Under the pieces are notes generated by a model that saw only the letters and a list, made by a program, of their open reading frames with translations, searched no databases and was not told where the DNA came from. Both the position numbers and the translations under genes were made by a program. A stretch of 64,000 nt of DNA from Virgibacillus necropolis (GTDB lineage: Bacteria; Bacillota; Bacilli; Bacillales; Amphibacillaceae): positions 3,100,001 to 3,164,000 of the forward strand of contig NZ_CP022437.1 in the NCBI RefSeq assembly GCF_002224365.1, in the 5' to 3' direction. Shown here piece by piece: positions 52,329-61,053 of the stretch (positions within the stretch are counted from its first letter, which is position 1; every line of letters starts with the position of its first letter).

Positions 52329-53807
52329 TTAATCCAAATTAATCCATACACTTTTCACTTCTGTATAATTATTTAATGCGTAAGATCCCATTTCACGTCC
52401 AAAACCGGATTCTTTAAATCCTCCAAATGGTACGGCAGCATTTGTAAGGTTATAACAATTCACCCATATACTGCCTGCCTTTAATTTATTCGATATTTTA
52501 TGTGCATTTTTTAAGTTTTCCGTCCAAAGTCCTGCTGCTAAACCATATGGAGAGGCGTTTGCTCGTTCGACAACTTCATCTATACTACTGTATGGCATTG
52601 CTACAACGACAGGCCCAAAAATTTCCTCTTTGGCGATTGTCATATTATCATCAACATCTGTAAACACGGTTGGAGAAACAAAGTATCCTTCTCCTGACTG
52701 TCCTCCACCAACTAAGAGGGTTGCACCTTCTTCAACGCCCTTTTCGATATAAGAGGTAACAACTTCAAATTGTCTCTCTGAAACAAGCGGGCCCATGTCC
52801 GTATCCTGATCTAAGCCATTGCCAAGTTTAACTTCCTCAGCATAAGCTTTCATCTTACCGACTACTTCCTCGAAAAGATCGTCTGGGATAAACACCCTAG
52901 ATCCAGCACAGCAAACTTCACCTTGATTTACCATGATTCCATTGAACACACCTGGGATTGCTTTATCTAAATCGGCATCAGGCAATATGATGTTTGGTGA
53001 CTTTCCGCCAAGTTCTAGGGTCACTCTCTTCATTGTGTTTGCTGCTTCTTTCATGATTGATTGTCCAGTAAGTGTCGAACCAGTAAAAGCGATTTTATTC
53101 ACTTTTGGATGTTTCACGAGCGCATCACCAGCTGTCTTCCCAAAGCCGTTGATTATATTAATGACTCCTTTAGGAAATCCGGCTTCTTCTACCAGTTTAG
53201 CAAGATATAACGCAGATAAAGGTGTTTGCTCAGCCGGCTTAAGAATCACAGTACAGCCTGTAGCAATTGCAGGTGCAATTTTCCATAATGCCATCATGAT
53301 CGGAAAATTCCATGGAATAATTTGCCCTACTACACCAACAGGTTCATGTCTCGTATAGTTGAAATAAGATTCAGAGACTGGGATAGTCTGACCAGTCATT
53401 TTAGTAGTCCATCCAGCAAAGTACCGCAAATTTTCAATTGCGCCAGGTAAGTCACTGCTATTCATTTCCTTAATTGATTTACCATTATCCAATGTATCTA
53501 ATTGTGCTAGAATCTCAAAATCTCTTTCCATTAAGTCAGCTAATTTATGCATTAAACGAGATCTGTCATATGCACTTATTTTTGGCCATTCTCCACCTTC
53601 AAAAGCGTTGAAAGCAGCCTCAGCAGCTACATCTACATCCTTCTCCCTAGCTTCGTGGACCGTAGCCAACACTTCGCCTGTTGCCGGATTTATTGTTTCG
53701 AATGTATTGCCTTCAATAGATTCTCGCCATTCCCCATTGATATATAATTTTTTCGGTTCTTTTAAAAATTCAACGACTTTCGGGTTTAAGTTAACTGTCT
53801 TAATCAT
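52329..53807 (-). CDS. NAD-dependent aldehyde dehydrogenase, aminobutanal/betaine-aldehyde type (2 of 3)
   Basis: 492 residues: IIPWNFPIMMALWKIAPAIATG, FTGSTLTGQSIM, LELGGKSPNI, and catalytic Cys in QGEVCCAGSRVF. DhaS/PuuC-like length and motifs, unlike the shorter GabD-type paralogues in this window. As third gene after the M20 amidase and aminotransferase, it probably oxidises 4-aminobutanal to GABA. ATG 53807 follows CAGAGGAGG. Confidence 0.9.
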   Translation of the reverse strand: MIKTVNLNPKVVEFLKEPKKLYINGEWRESIEGNTFETINPATGEVLATVHEAREKDVDVAAEAAFNAFEGGEWPKISAYDRSRLMHKLADLMERDFEILAQLDTLDNGKSIKEMNSSDLPGAIENLRYFAGWTTKMTGQTIPVSESYFNYTRHEPVGVVGQIIPWNFPIMMALWKIAPAIATGCTVILKPAEQTPLSALYLAKLVEEAGFPKGVINIINGFGKTAGDALVKHPKVNKIAFTGSTLTGQSIMKEAANTMKRVTLELGGKSPNIILPDADLDKAIPGVFNGIMVNQGEVCCAGSRVFIPDDLFEEVVGKMKAYAEEVKLGNGLDQDTDMGPLVSERQFEVVTSYIEKGVEEGATLLVGGGQSGEGYFVSPTVFTDVDDNMTIAKEEIFGPVVVAMPYSSIDEVVERANASPYGLAAGLWTENLKNAHKISNKLKAGSIWVNCYNLTNAAVPFGGFKESGFGREMGSYALNNYTEVKSVWINLD

Positions 53808-53853
53808 AAAGAATCCTCCTCTGTTTCAACGTTTTTTTCGTATGATTGTCCGC

Positions 53854-55248
53854 TTAAATCTTCTTTGAAAAAGCTGTTAATGAATCATCCACGATATGAA
53901 TGATTTTTTCTACTTCATTTTTACTAATCGTAAGAGGTGGCGCGATTGCCACAATATTCATTCCCGGTTCAAAATCAAATGGTCTAATGAGCAGTTTTCT
54001 GTTATAACACTCATCCACCAGATTACCAGCAGCTCTAGCTGAATGATCAAATGGAATATTTGCTTCTGGATCCTTCATTAAATCAAAACCAGCTAGTAAA
54101 CCTCTCGATCTTCTATTTGTAAAAAAGGTATATTTATCCTCCAAGTATTTCAAGCCCTTGTCCAGTTCGCGTCCCATTGTATTAGCACGTTCAACAAGAC
54201 CATCTCTTTCTATAATCTCAATATTTTTTAACCCGACTGCACATGCAGTTGGATGTCCACTATATGTGAAACCATGAGCTAACATTGCATCATACTGGGC
54301 AAATTCATCTCTGATTTTTTCTGTCATTACGACCCCACCGAGTTGGGCATATCCACTTGTTATACCTTTTGCGACTGACATGAAGTCTGGAACAATTTCC
54401 CAGTGATCAACACCAAACATTTTTCCAGTTCGACCAAAACCGCAAATAACTTCATCTGCAATGAGGTGTATATTATTTTCATCACAAAGCTTTCTGACAG
54501 CTTGTAAATATTCTTCAGGTGGAACATGAACGCCACCTGCACCTTGAATAGGTTCTACAATGACAGCAGCAATCTTGTCTGCTCCTTCTTTTTCGATGAT
54601 ATCTCTAATACAACCCTCATATTCTGGATGATTTTTATCACCCAACTCACATTCAGTTAGATGCGGTTTAGCGTTTACAATATCAGGGTCTGTTGACCCA
54701 GAAAAATTCCGGTATGCATCGATACCTGTTGCCCGTTGTGCTGCAACTGTTACACCATGATACCCGCGTCTTAAGGAAATTATTTTTTTCTTCTCTTTAT
54801 AACCCCGTAATTGCCAATAAAATCTTGACAGTTTAAAAGCAGTATCATTTGATTCGGACCCGCCTGAAGTAAAGAACACTGTATTCAAATCCCCAGGTGT
54901 TAACGATGTTATTTTTTCTGCTAATCGAACAGTAGCCTCATTGACATAGCCATAGAAAGTAGTCGTATAAGCAGCCTCAACCATTTGCTTGTATGATGCT
55001 TCAGCTAATTCTTTGTTTCCGTGCCCTAAATTCACATTCCACAGCATAGACACACCATCAATATAGGTGTTCCCATCGATATCATTCAGGTAAATACCAT
55101 CTCCACCTGTAAATATAATCTTTGGACCATGATCAACCTGGTTTTTAGGATTAGTAGATGGATGAAGAACATGTTTCCGATCCAAATTCGATAATTCATT
55201 TCTTAGTGATTGACTTTGACCTTTAACAAATTGTTTAGTTTGACTCAT
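53854..55248 (-). CDS. Class-III aminotransferase, putrescine type (2 of 2)
   Basis: 464 residues from ATG 55248 (AAGGAG at 8 nt; the upstream GTG lies inside it). Motifs FFTSGGSESNDTAFKLSRFYW, VEPIQGAGGVHVPPEEYLQA, ADEVICGFGRTGKMFG and the PLP Lys in VAKGITSGYAQLGG. Highly similar to the 40.4-kb enzyme. In the agmatine operon it should transaminate putrescine to 4-aminobutanal, which cyclises to pyrroline or is oxidised by the next gene's product. Confidence 0.92.
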   Translation of the reverse strand: MSQTKQFVKGQSQSLRNELSNLDRKHVLHPSTNPKNQVDHGPKIIFTGGDGIYLNDIDGNTYIDGVSMLWNVNLGHGNKELAEASYKQMVEAAYTTTFYGYVNEATVRLAEKITSLTPGDLNTVFFTSGGSESNDTAFKLSRFYWQLRGYKEKKKIISLRRGYHGVTVAAQRATGIDAYRNFSGSTDPDIVNAKPHLTECELGDKNHPEYEGCIRDIIEKEGADKIAAVIVEPIQGAGGVHVPPEEYLQAVRKLCDENNIHLIADEVICGFGRTGKMFGVDHWEIVPDFMSVAKGITSGYAQLGGVVMTEKIRDEFAQYDAMLAHGFTYSGHPTACAVGLKNIEIIERDGLVERANTMGRELDKGLKYLEDKYTFFTNRRSRGLLAGFDLMKDPEANIPFDHSARAAGNLVDECYNRKLLIRPFDFEPGMNIVAIAPPLTISKNEVEKIIHIVDDSLTAFSKKI

Positions 55249-55274
55249 TCTAAACACTCCTTAATTTTATAATG

Positions 55275-56516
55275 TTAATTCGTACCATTAGCTAGGTTAT
55301 TAATGACAGTAAGCAGAACGTTTGCACCTTTTTCAATGTCATCATCCACTGTCAATTCCTGTTCATTATGACTAATGCCTTTACAACTTGGGACAAAAAT
55401 CATGCCACTTTCCGCTACTTGCGAGATATATTTCGCATCGTGGCCGGGACCACTATACATATTCAACGATGAATACCCCCATTTTTCACTAGCTTCGCGG
55501 ATACTCTCTGTAACAACTTGAGAAAATTCAACAGCATCTGAGGTCCAGTCTGTCGTAATAGTTATCTCTACATCATTCATTAAGGCAATGGTACTTAATT
55601 GTTCTTTAAGTGATTCAATAGCGTTCGCTCTAGTCTCGTTAGAGGGGTGACGAATATCAATAATGAATTCTACTTCCCCAGGAATAACGTTTGTGATATT
55701 GGGTTTCACATTCAATGTACCAACTGTTGTTTTCAAGCCATCAAATTCCTTCGTTAAATCGTTAACCCTTCCAATCATTTTGGAGGTGGCAAGTAAGGCA
55801 TCTTTTCTATTCTCCATAGGTGTAGGACCAGCATGGTTGGTTTCCCCAGTTACTTTAACAATTAACCAACTCATCCCTTGTATTCCCTCAACAATCCCAA
55901 TTGACGTATTATTTTTTTCTAGGATGGAACCTTGCTCAATATGAAGTTCTATAAAGTTCTTTACATTGCTTAATCGGTTTTCTATTTCTCCCATATAACC
56001 AATCGACTTTAGTGCCTGTTTAAAAGTTATATCATTACTGTCTTTTATGTTGTAAATGAAATTTTTTGTAAAATTTTCTGTAACACCACCTGATCCAAGC
56101 ATCGGAGGTCCAAATCGCGCCCCCTCTTCATTCGTAAAATTGATAATCTCAATAGGAAATTCCGTTTCAATATTATTTTCATTTAAAACCCGAATGACTT
56201 CTAAGGCTGCTAAAACACCTAGAACACCATCATATCGCCCACCGCACGGTTGTGTATCCAGGTGCGACCCCACCGCGATTGTTGGCCCATCATTTCTTTT
56301 TCCTTTTCTTCTTCCATAGATATTTCCGAAGTCGTCAATACGAACATCCAGCTTTTCTTGATGTAACCACTCAACAAAAATATCTCTCATCGTTTTATCT
56401 TCTTCTGACAAAGCTAAACGGCTTAGTCCTCCATTTTCAGAAGCGCCTATAGAAGAACTTACGTTAATCGTTTCAAGCAAACGTCTTCTGTTAATTCGAT
56501 ATAATAATGATTCCAT
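55275..56516 (-). CDS. M20 zinc amidohydrolase, candidate N-carbamoylputrescine hydrolase
   Basis: 413 residues from ATG 56516 (AAGGAGG upstream; the reading back to 56624 contains the sigma-54 promoter and is not coding). Motifs: GSHLDTQPCGGRYDG, TNEEGARFGPPMLGSG, IELHIEQGSILE, TGETNHAGPTPMENRKDA, SGPGHDAKY and CKGISHNEQE. The family removes carbamoyl groups from N-carbamoyl amines and amino acids. It sits first in an operon with aminotransferase and aldehyde dehydrogenase, next to aguA, and no nitrilase-type AguB is present in the island. I therefore infer that it converts N-carbamoylputrescine to putrescine. An N-carbamoyl amino acid is the fallback. Confidence 0.82.
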   Translation of the reverse strand: MESLLYRINRRRLLETINVSSSIGASENGGLSRLALSEEDKTMRDIFVEWLHQEKLDVRIDDFGNIYGRRKGKRNDGPTIAVGSHLDTQPCGGRYDGVLGVLAALEVIRVLNENNIETEFPIEIINFTNEEGARFGPPMLGSGGVTENFTKNFIYNIKDSNDITFKQALKSIGYMGEIENRLSNVKNFIELHIEQGSILEKNNTSIGIVEGIQGMSWLIVKVTGETNHAGPTPMENRKDALLATSKMIGRVNDLTKEFDGLKTTVGTLNVKPNITNVIPGEVEFIIDIRHPSNETRANAIESLKEQLSTIALMNDVEITITTDWTSDAVEFSQVVTESIREASEKWGYSSLNMYSGPGHDAKYISQVAESGMIFVPSCKGISHNEQELTVDDDIEKGANVLLTVINNLANGTN

Positions 56517-56560
56517 GATTTTCCTCCTTGTTGCATGTCTCTCTCCTTCAACAATAGTAA

Positions 56561-56579
56561 ATGCAAGTTCCATGCCAAA
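56561..56579 (-). promoter_or_regulatory. Sigma-54 (-24/-12) promoter of the M20 amidase operon
   Basis: Minus strand TTTGGCATGGAACTTGCAT with ten bases between GG and GC. It is about 45 bp upstream of the start codon and 122 bp downstream of a symmetric dyad at 56701-56736. Confidence 0.93.
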
Positions 56580-56700
56580 AAGAAAAATGCAAACGCCTTG
56601 GACAGGGGTGACACGCATAAGCAAGGGACTTAAAAAAATTATTTCTAATCCTCTACTCCTAGTGGTTTTATTCTGAATGTTTATAGTATATAATCAGTTT

Positions 56701-56736
56701 TGAGTCAATTTCGAAAAAATGATTCGAAAGTGACTC
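56701..56736. promoter_or_regulatory. Symmetric dyad, probable binding site of the 56.8-kb activator
   Basis: GAGTCA-N2-TTCGAA-N7-TTCGAA-N2-TGACTC, exactly symmetric about 56719. It lies between the divergent activator gene and its presumed target promoter. A related half-site occurs at 58164-58179 upstream of aguA. Confidence 0.75.
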
Positions 56737-56769
56737 GAAAATACTTAAAAATTCATGGAGGTAATCTCA

Positions 56770-58158
56770 ATGAGCGGTAATTTTTTCTCTGATAAACATT
56801 TTCATAGTATTTTCAACCATTTAAAAGATGGAATTTTTATAGCTGACAAGGATGGCGTTGCTATCTGGGCAAACGATACTAGTACAAAACAACTTGGTGT
56901 ACCTCGATCTAAAATAATAGGAAGAAATGTGGGTGAGCTAGAAAATAATGGTTTGTTTACCCCATCCGTTACGAAAATTGTGTTAGAAAAAAGAGAAATC
57001 GTTTCAAAAGTTCAAACATCAAAAGATCGTCAATATCTTGCCACAGGACATTTAGTAAAAGTTAAGGGTGAAGACACGGAATATGTACTGGTACAAGTAA
57101 AGGATATTACGGAAACGGTAAGAGCTTCATTTAAACTGGAAAAGGCCGAAATACTCATTCAAGAATACTGGAATGAACTTCACCAAATGAGTTTAAAGCA
57201 AAAAAATGAAAGTCAAAGGCAATTAATAATTGGGAAAAGTAAAATACATGAAGAAATGCTGGATTTAATGAGACGCGTTGCTACAGTAGATGCAACTATA
57301 CTATTAAATGGAGAGACTGGTGTAGGAAAAAGCGTAATTGCCGAAGAAATTCACAAAATAAGTAACAGGCCTAACAAACCTTTTATCCAGATCAATTGTG
57401 GTGCAATTCCAGAATCATTATTGGAGTCAGAGTTATTTGGCTATAAAAAAGGTGCTTTTACTGGGGCAAACAATAGTGGGAAAGTAGGTCTAGCAGAAAA
57501 GGCAGATGGAGGCACCCTTTTTTTGGATGAAATCGCGGAACTGCCATTATCTCTTCAACCAAAAATACTTCAGTTAGTACAAAATAAGTCATTTATTCCA
57601 ATTGGTTCAACCGACCTAAAAAAAGTCGATATTCGAATAATTACAGCGACAAATCAAAACCTACCACAAATGGTAAAAGAAAAGCAATTTCGGGAGGATC
57701 TTTATTACCGTTTAAACGTTGTATCCATTCATATACCAGCCTTAAAAGAAAGAAAAGATGATATACTTCCCTTGATTTATCACTATTTTGATTTATTTAG
57801 GGAAAAATATCGAAAAAAGTCTACTTTAAGCAAAGAATTGCTTGACTATCTCCAAAATTATAGTTGGCCAGGTAATATTCGAGAACTAGAGAATATGGTA
57901 GAGTATTTAGTTGTTACTGCGAAGTCCGAAATCATTGAAACAACTGCACTTCCAGATAAAGTATTAGAAAGTAATCAACACACTAAAACTATTCATGATA
58001 AGTTGAATTCGCAAAGTCTCCCAGATTATTTAGAAAAAATTGAAATGGAACTTATAAAAAGAGCAAAAACAGATTATAAATCTACGAGAAAGGCAGCTAA
58101 GTCGCTTGGTATTACGCAATCTTCTTTTGTAAGAAGAGTAAAAAAGTATAATCTTTAG
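56770..58158 (+). CDS. Sigma-54-dependent transcriptional activator (single PAS)
   Basis: 462 residues from ATG 56770, with GGAGG at 8 nt; an ATG at 56755 overlaps that site. One PAS domain (about 8-115, DGIFIADKDGVAIWANDTST), then AAA+ with Walker A GETGVGKS, intact GAFTGA loop, Walker B GGTLFLDEIAEL and WPGNIRELENM, and a C-terminal HTH (STRKAAKSLGITQSSFVRRV). Flanked on both sides by sigma-54 promoters for the putrescine operon (minus) and aguA (plus), so it is very likely the agmatine or putrescine-responsive activator of both. Shorter than the 42.0-kb activator, lacking the CBS-like region and second PAS. Confidence 0.94.
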   Translation: MSGNFFSDKHFHSIFNHLKDGIFIADKDGVAIWANDTSTKQLGVPRSKIIGRNVGELENNGLFTPSVTKIVLEKREIVSKVQTSKDRQYLATGHLVKVKGEDTEYVLVQVKDITETVRASFKLEKAEILIQEYWNELHQMSLKQKNESQRQLIIGKSKIHEEMLDLMRRVATVDATILLNGETGVGKSVIAEEIHKISNRPNKPFIQINCGAIPESLLESELFGYKKGAFTGANNSGKVGLAEKADGGTLFLDEIAELPLSLQPKILQLVQNKSFIPIGSTDLKKVDIRIITATNQNLPQMVKEKQFREDLYYRLNVVSIHIPALKERKDDILPLIYHYFDLFREKYRKKSTLSKELLDYLQNYSWPGNIRELENMVEYLVVTAKSEIIETTALPDKVLESNQHTKTIHDKLNSQSLPDYLEKIEMELIKRAKTDYKSTRKAAKSLGITQSSFVRRVKKYNL

Positions 58159-58163
58159 TGACG

Positions 58164-58179
58164 ATTCGATTTTGACTCA
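58164..58179 (+). promoter_or_regulatory. Half-site related to the 56719 dyad
   Basis: ATTCGATTTTGACTCA, resembling the TTCGAAAGTGACTC half of the dyad. It is just after the activator stop and 254 bp before the aguA sigma-54 promoter, with the MITE-like copy 2 in between. Confidence 0.5.
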
Positions 58180-58224
58180 GGATATAAATAATAGACTGTA
58201 TATATTCAGTTTGTTCCCCTTTAA

Positions 58225-58376
58225 ATGAGTGTTCAAAAAGTCGGCAAATTAGAAACAAGAAGTTCAAGGCGCGAAGATTTTGAGGACCGGAACGTATGCT
58301 TTTAATACGTGAGACCGGAAAAACTGCGCAACGAAGAAATTCGCCGTTTATCATTTGGGGACTTTTTGAACAACCT
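58225..58376. mobile_element. MITE-like repeat, copy 2
   Basis: 152 bp. Terminal inverted repeats GTTCAAAAAGTC (58231-58242) / GACTTTTTGAAC (58360-58371); flanking direct repeat CTTTAA (58219-58224, 58377-58382). The central hairpin is ACGTAT/ATACGT (58292-58310), covarying with copy 1 at 25772-25790. It separates aguA from upstream regulatory DNA. Confidence 0.87.
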
Positions 58377-58432
58377 CTTTAACGCTTTTATAAAGAGCAG
58401 TGTTAGATATATCATTCACTATTAATTTAAAA

Positions 58433-58451
58433 TTCGGCATGAAACTTGCAT
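58433..58451 (+). promoter_or_regulatory. Sigma-54 (-24/-12) promoter of aguA
   Basis: TTCGGCATGAAACTTGCAT, ten bases between GG and GC, 29 bp before the aguA start. The -24 box is CGGCA instead of TGGCA. Confidence 0.88.
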
Positions 58452-58479
58452 AGTATCCTCATAAAGGGAGGAATAAAGT

Positions 58480-59577
58480 ATGGTATTAACTATAAATAGT
58501 ACACCAAAAAAAGATGGATATAGAATGCCTGGAGAGTTTGAACTACATAAAGGGACCTGGATGCTATGGCCAACAAGGACAGATACTTGGAGATCTGGAG
58601 CTAAGCCAGCTCAAAAAGCATATGCAGAAGTAGCTGAAGCCATTTCACAGTTCGAACCAGTGACCGTTTGCGTGGAAACTGAACGATTTGAAAACGCTCG
58701 TGCACTTTTACCTGCAGATGTTCGGGTAGTTGAAATTTCGTCAAATGACGCATGGATGCGTGATATCGGACCCACCTTTATTAAAAATGATACCGGCGAA
58801 GTTCGCGGTGTAGATTGGGCGTTTAATGCATGGGGAGGGTTGGATGATGGACTGTATTTCCCTTGGGATAAGGATGTTCTGGTCAAACAGAAAGTTTTGG
58901 AGATTGAGCACGTAAACAGATATGATGCATCTGATCTTGTTTTAGAAGGTGGTGCAATTACTGTTGACGGAGAAGGGACACTCATTACGACAGAGGAATG
59001 CCTTTTAAATCCTAATCGGAACCCGAATCTAACAAAAGAAGAAGTAGAGGAAAAACTGAGTAACTATTTAAACATCCAGAAAGTAATCTGGTTAAAAAAT
59101 GGTTTGGCTGGTGATGAGACAAACGGCCATGTAGATGAAGTTTTGTTCTACGTTAGGCCTGGTGAAGTAGCAATTGGATGGACAGATGATACCAATCATC
59201 CGCAATACGCAGTCCTACAAGATGCTTATAATCAGATGAAGGAAGAAACAGACGCTAAAGGAAGAAAGTTTACGATTAATAAAATCCAACTTCCTAAGCA
59301 AATTACATTGAGTGAAGCTGAAAGTCTTGAAATTGATATTACTTCAACAAGTTACGATCGATCAGCCGGAGTAAACTTTATAGCAACTTACATTAATTGT
59401 TATTTATGCAATGGTGGAGTCATTTTACCTGTATTTAACGATCGCCAAGACGAAATAGCTATAAAAACGTTTGAAAATATGTTTCCAGACCGTAAAATAG
59501 TTCCTGTTTATACACGTGAAATCTCCGTTGGTGGAGGAAACATTCACTGCATAACGCAACAACAACCGCAAGCATGA
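58480..59577 (+). CDS. aguA: Agmatine deiminase
   Basis: 365 residues, the usual AguA length. The whole guanidine-binding and catalytic set is present: SSNDAWMRDIGPTF, LEGGAITVDGEG, GDETNGHVDE and the catalytic Cys in GGGNIHCIT. It hydrolyses agmatine to N-carbamoylputrescine and NH3 in the cytoplasm. Its sigma-54 promoter and the adjacent activator imply induction by agmatine. The next step is probably done by the M20 amidase encoded at 55.3 kb. AAAGGGAGG precedes ATG 58480. Confidence 0.96.
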   Translation: MVLTINSTPKKDGYRMPGEFELHKGTWMLWPTRTDTWRSGAKPAQKAYAEVAEAISQFEPVTVCVETERFENARALLPADVRVVEISSNDAWMRDIGPTFIKNDTGEVRGVDWAFNAWGGLDDGLYFPWDKDVLVKQKVLEIEHVNRYDASDLVLEGGAITVDGEGTLITTEECLLNPNRNPNLTKEEVEEKLSNYLNIQKVIWLKNGLAGDETNGHVDEVLFYVRPGEVAIGWTDDTNHPQYAVLQDAYNQMKEETDAKGRKFTINKIQLPKQITLSEAESLEIDITSTSYDRSAGVNFIATYINCYLCNGGVILPVFNDRQDEIAIKTFENMFPDRKIVPVYTREISVGGGNIHCITQQQPQA

Positions 59578-59591
59578 CATATATCTATATG

Positions 59592-59629
59592 AAAAGGCAC
59601 TATTTTCAAACTAGAAAATAGCGCCTTTT
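59592..59629. terminator. Bidirectional terminator between aguA and gabD
   Basis: AAAAGGCACTATTTTC (59592-59607) / GAAAATAGCGCCTTTT (59614-59629), 16-bp stem with one mismatch, 6-nt loop and U-rich flank in both directions. Confidence 0.87.
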
Positions 59630-59632
59630 ATT

Positions 59633-61024
59633 TTATAAATTACCGATAGACAAATATTTTGTTTCTAGATACGGTTCAATACCTTCTATACCACCTTCAC
59701 GTCCAAGTCCACTTTCCTTCATTCCGCCAAATGGAGCATGTGCTGCAGAAGGGCCGCCATCGTTCCACCCAACAATACCAAAGTCTAGATGATCGTGTAG
59801 GTACATACCCGTTTTATAATTATTCGTAAAGAAATAGGCCGCAAGTCCGTAAGGTGTACTATTTGCAATTTCAACAGCCTCTTCAATTTCTTTAAAGCTA
59901 GTAATTGGAGCCACTGGACCAAATGTTTCTTCATGCATAATGTCCATGGTCGAATCTACATTTTTTAAGACTGTGGGATGCACAAAGAAATACCCCTTTT
60001 CCTCATCCTTATCGTAGTCGTTTCCAGCCAATACTTCGGCCCCTTTTTCGATTGCATCATTTACTTGCGAGACAATTTTTTCATACCCTTTTTTATTGAT
60101 GATTGGTCCAATATCTGTTCCTTTATCGAGGCCATTTCCTAAATTTAGTTTTTGAACTTCTTTCGCCAATTTTTCTGCGAAAGTATCCAGAATACTCTCA
60201 TGTACAATAATGCGGTTAGCGCAGACACACGTCTGTCCAGCATTCCTGAATTTTGTTCCTATTGTCTGTGTTACAGCAAAATCGAGATCGGCATCTTCAG
60301 CTACAATCAGTGGAGCGTGTCCTCCTAATTCCATGGTTACATGTTTTACAGTATCAGCACTGTTTTTAATTAATTGCTTGCCAACAGGAGTAGAACCGGT
60401 AAAGGTGATTTTCCGTACATACTCGCTACTTGTAAATAAATCACCAACGACACTACCTCTCCCGTTCACATACTGGACAGCGTCTTTCGGGATCCCTGCT
60501 TCATGTGCAAGTTCGATTAATCGTATGGTGGTCAAAGGTGTTTCAACTGCCGGTTTAACAATAAATGTACAACCAGCTGCTAAAGCAGGTGCAGCTTTTC
60601 TAGTCATCATTGCAGCTGGAAAATTCCAAGGTGTAATGGCGGCCACAAGTCCGATTGGTTGTTTGCTGACGATAATCCTTTTCGACTCACTGGATGCAGG
60701 AATAGTACGCCCGTACATTCTTTTTGCTTCTTCTGCATACCAATCAATATAGCTTGTTGCATAGTCAACTTCACCCAGTGACTCGTGTAATGGCTTACCG
60801 TTTTCCAATGTCATTATTTCTGCTATTGATTCTTTATTTTCTTGTATTTTTTGTGACCATATTCGTAATAACTTTGACCGTTCATGTGCGTTGACTTTTG
60901 ACCATTTTTTAAAACTTTCATGTCCATTTTTTATTGCTTGTTTGATTTCTTCTTCTGTATTTGCTTTTATTTCCTCAATTACGTCACCTGTAGCAGGGTT
61001 AGTTACTTTGAACTTATTCGACAT
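59633..61024 (-). CDS. gabD: Succinate-semialdehyde dehydrogenase (3 of 3 aldehyde dehydrogenases)
   Basis: 463 residues: [45 protein letters not shown], catalytic Cys in [10 protein letters not shown]. It oxidises succinate semialdehyde to succinate, the last step from GABA. Directly downstream of gabT (29 bp), with the GabR-type regulator divergent from gabT, so the assignment is firmer than for the 37.8-kb paralogue. AGGAGTG precedes ATG 61024. Confidence 0.93.
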   Translation of the reverse strand: MSNKFKVTNPATGDVIEEIKANTEEEIKQAIKNGHESFKKWSKVNAHERSKLLRIWSQKIQENKESIAEIMTLENGKPLHESLGEVDYATSYIDWYAEEAKRMYGRTIPASSESKRIIVSKQPIGLVAAITPWNFPAAMMTRKAAPALAAGCTFIVKPAVETPLTTIRLIELAHEAGIPKDAVQYVNGRGSVVGDLFTSSEYVRKITFTGSTPVGKQLIKNSADTVKHVTMELGGHAPLIVAEDADLDFAVTQTIGTKFRNAGQTCVCANRIIVHESILDTFAEKLAKEVQKLNLGNGLDKGTDIGPIINKKGYEKIVSQVNDAIEKGAEVLAGNDYDKDEEKGYFFVHPTVLKNVDSTMDIMHEETFGPVAPITSFKEIEEAVEIANSTPYGLAAYFFTNNYKTGMYLHDHLDFGIVGWNDGGPSAAHAPFGGMKESGLGREGGIEGIEPYLETKYLSIGNL

Positions 61025-61053
61025 TTGTTTGACACTCCTTCTGGGTATTAGTT

